From contig NZ_BMFH01000001.1 of NCBI RefSeq assembly GCF_014638095.1, positions 186,001 through 250,000 of the forward strand: DNA of 64,000 nucleotides, read 5' to 3'. Both the position numbers and the translations under genes were made by a program. This DNA comes from Muriicola marianensis (GTDB lineage Bacteria > Bacteroidota > Bacteroidia > Flavobacteriales > Flavobacteriaceae). The notes under the pieces are model-generated. The model made no database searches. It saw only the letters and a list, made by a program, of their open reading frames with translations, and was not told where the DNA came from. Within the stretch, counting starts at the first letter, position 1, and every line of letters starts with the position of its first letter. This document shows, piece by piece, positions 63,452 through 64,000 of the stretch.

Positions 63452-63482
63452 TGGAGTTCTGCAACCCTAAAACCCCAAGCTT

Positions 63483-63584
63483 ATGGCAAATCCAAATTAT
63501 GACAACGCAGCGTATCTGAATTTCATTGAGGACCTCAATGAGATCCTGAAAGACTTTGACATCAGCAGACTTAGCTGTTCTTAG
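63483..63584 (+). CDS. 33-residue microprotein B
   Basis: ATG to TAG frame of 34 codons, paralogue of microprotein A: both have Y-x3-YLNF-x2-DLNEIL near residues 6-22. The C-terminus differs and ends SRLSCS, with one cysteine. Net acidic, no signal peptide. The pair forms a small tandem unit (31-nt spacer) directly before the palindromic terminator at 63610. See microprotein A for possible roles. Confidence 0.65.
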   Translation: MANPNYDNAAYLNFIEDLNEILKDFDISRLSCS

Positions 63585-63609
63585 TGTTTTAGTGTATATT
63601 TAAAAAAGA

Positions 63610-63635
63610 AAAAGGAAGCCGATCGGCTTCCTTTT
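63610..63635. terminator. Terminator between microproteins and rpoD-type gene
   Basis: Perfect palindrome AAAAGGAAGCCGA/TCGGCTTCCTTTT (63610-63622 and 63623-63635), which folds as a long stem with a tight loop and is flanked by A and T runs. It can stop the plus-strand microprotein transcript and the minus-strand sigma factor transcript, whose stop codon is at 63657. Confidence 0.85.
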
Positions 63636-63656
63636 GTTATTGTTACTCTTTCGGTA

Positions 63657-64000
63657 TCAACCCAAATAGGCTTTCAGGAGTTTGCTCCTGGTATTGTGCC
63701 TCAACTTGCGAATCGCTTTCTCCCGGATCTGCCGTACCCGTTCCCTGGTAAGATCAAATGTCTGTCCGATCTCTGCCAGGGTCATGGATTGCTGATCTCC
63801 GATCCCGTAGTAGAGTTTTACTACATCCGCTTCCCGTGGGGACAAGGTATCGAGGGCTCTGTTTATTTCCGTATTGAGGGATTGCTGCATGAGTCCTTTA
63901 TCCGGCTTGGGAGATTCCCCGGATCGCATCACGTCGTATAGATTGGAATCCTCTCCTTCCTTAAGCGGAGCATCCATGGAAATATGTCTTCCCGAGTTTT
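63657..64000 (-). CDS. rpoD: RNA polymerase sigma-70 factor, RpoD type, C-terminal part (cut by right edge)
   Basis: The frame continues past the window end: the bases before the internal Met read GRHISMDAPL, the region 3 motif of primary sigma factors. Region 4 follows with RALDTLSPREADVVKLYYGI (4.1), then the -35-binding helix-turn-helix MTLAEIGQTFDLTRERVRQIREKAIRKLRH (4.2). It ends in KAYLG. Bacteroidota carry a short RpoD lacking region 1.1, and this sequence fits it; it would recognise the TTTG/TAnnTTTG promoters seen in this window. Confidence 0.93.
   Translation of the reverse strand, partial: NSGRHISMDAPLKEGEDSNLYDVMRSGESPKPDKGLMQQSLNTEINRALDTLSPREADVVKLYYGIGDQQSMTLAEIGQTFDLTRERVRQIREKAIRKLRHNTRSKLLKAYLG

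Noticed and set aside
1-64000. CRISPR arrays, tRNA or rRNA genes, insertion sequences
   Set aside because: Reading the spacers showed no regularly spaced repeats, no cloverleaf-like conserved arms and no transposase-like frames. All gene-free stretches are shorter than 300 nt.

Overview
The window is a 64-kb chromosomal segment from a member of the Bacteroidota, most likely a marine Flavobacteriaceae. Lineage markers are an LpxC-FabZ fusion, the type IX secretion regulator PorX, a his operon in the order GDCBHA-F-IE, a HisB fusion with a HAD phosphatase, several Bacteroidota-type -7 promoter elements (TAnnTTTG), and few Shine-Dalgarno sequences. Base composition is near 50% GC by eye, with one clearly AT-rich patch. 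I do not assign a genus. No rRNA, tRNA, CRISPR array, transposase or phage structural gene was seen.

Layout. 1-3783: topoisomerase IV (parE, cut by the left edge, then parC). 3794-8278: TerC-like membrane protein, lipoprotein, a small XRE regulator with operator-like palindromes, an M14 carboxypeptidase-like protein, an Lrp/AsnC regulator, a DinB-fold protein. 8394-12317: aroB, proline dehydrogenase, alanine dehydrogenase. 12360-16125: AT-rich accessory segment with two related membrane proteins of an unrecognised family (one apparently truncated), a 45-residue lipoprotein, tsaE, a second XRE regulator and a small HTH protein. 16126-18937: porX and an HD phosphohydrolase. 18986-25495: lipid A and acyl-chain genes (lpxD, lpxC-fabZ, lpxA, efp, an LpxD paralogue, sucD, fabG). 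25571-28430: a VWA membrane protein and a prohibitin-like protein. 28443-36245: the histidine operon behind a promoter, a His-rich leader peptide and an attenuator, with a DinB-fold gene between hisA and hisF. 36250-39782: DUF1853-like protein, then a VWA protein and a chelatase-type AAA ATPase. 39860-53770: mostly single housekeeping or membrane genes (TruA-like, CorA, two tandem alpha/beta hydrolases, Dps, MscS, cysE/cysM, thioesterase, dipeptidase). 53900-63208: a compact operon of hybrid histidine kinase, response regulator, HEAT-repeat membrane protein, family 2 glycosyltransferase, alkaline-phosphatase-fold membrane protein with TPRs, and TPR plus YaiO-like outer membrane barrel. It is followed by two tandem 32/33-residue microprotein genes and a terminator. 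The end of an RpoD-type sigma factor lies at the right edge.

How they work together. The histidine genes form one translationally coupled unit with a classical ribosome-stalling attenuator readable base by base. The lpx-fabZ-lpxA block makes the early lipid A precursors. The 53.9-63.6 kb operon looks like a signalling-coupled envelope polysaccharide or glycoconjugate synthesis and export system. With its paired microproteins it is the best candidate for an undescribed system here. A second candidate is the membrane-protein family in the AT-rich segment, which has an internally duplicated HWW-containing module. Functions are inferred from motifs and neighbours only; no database search was run.
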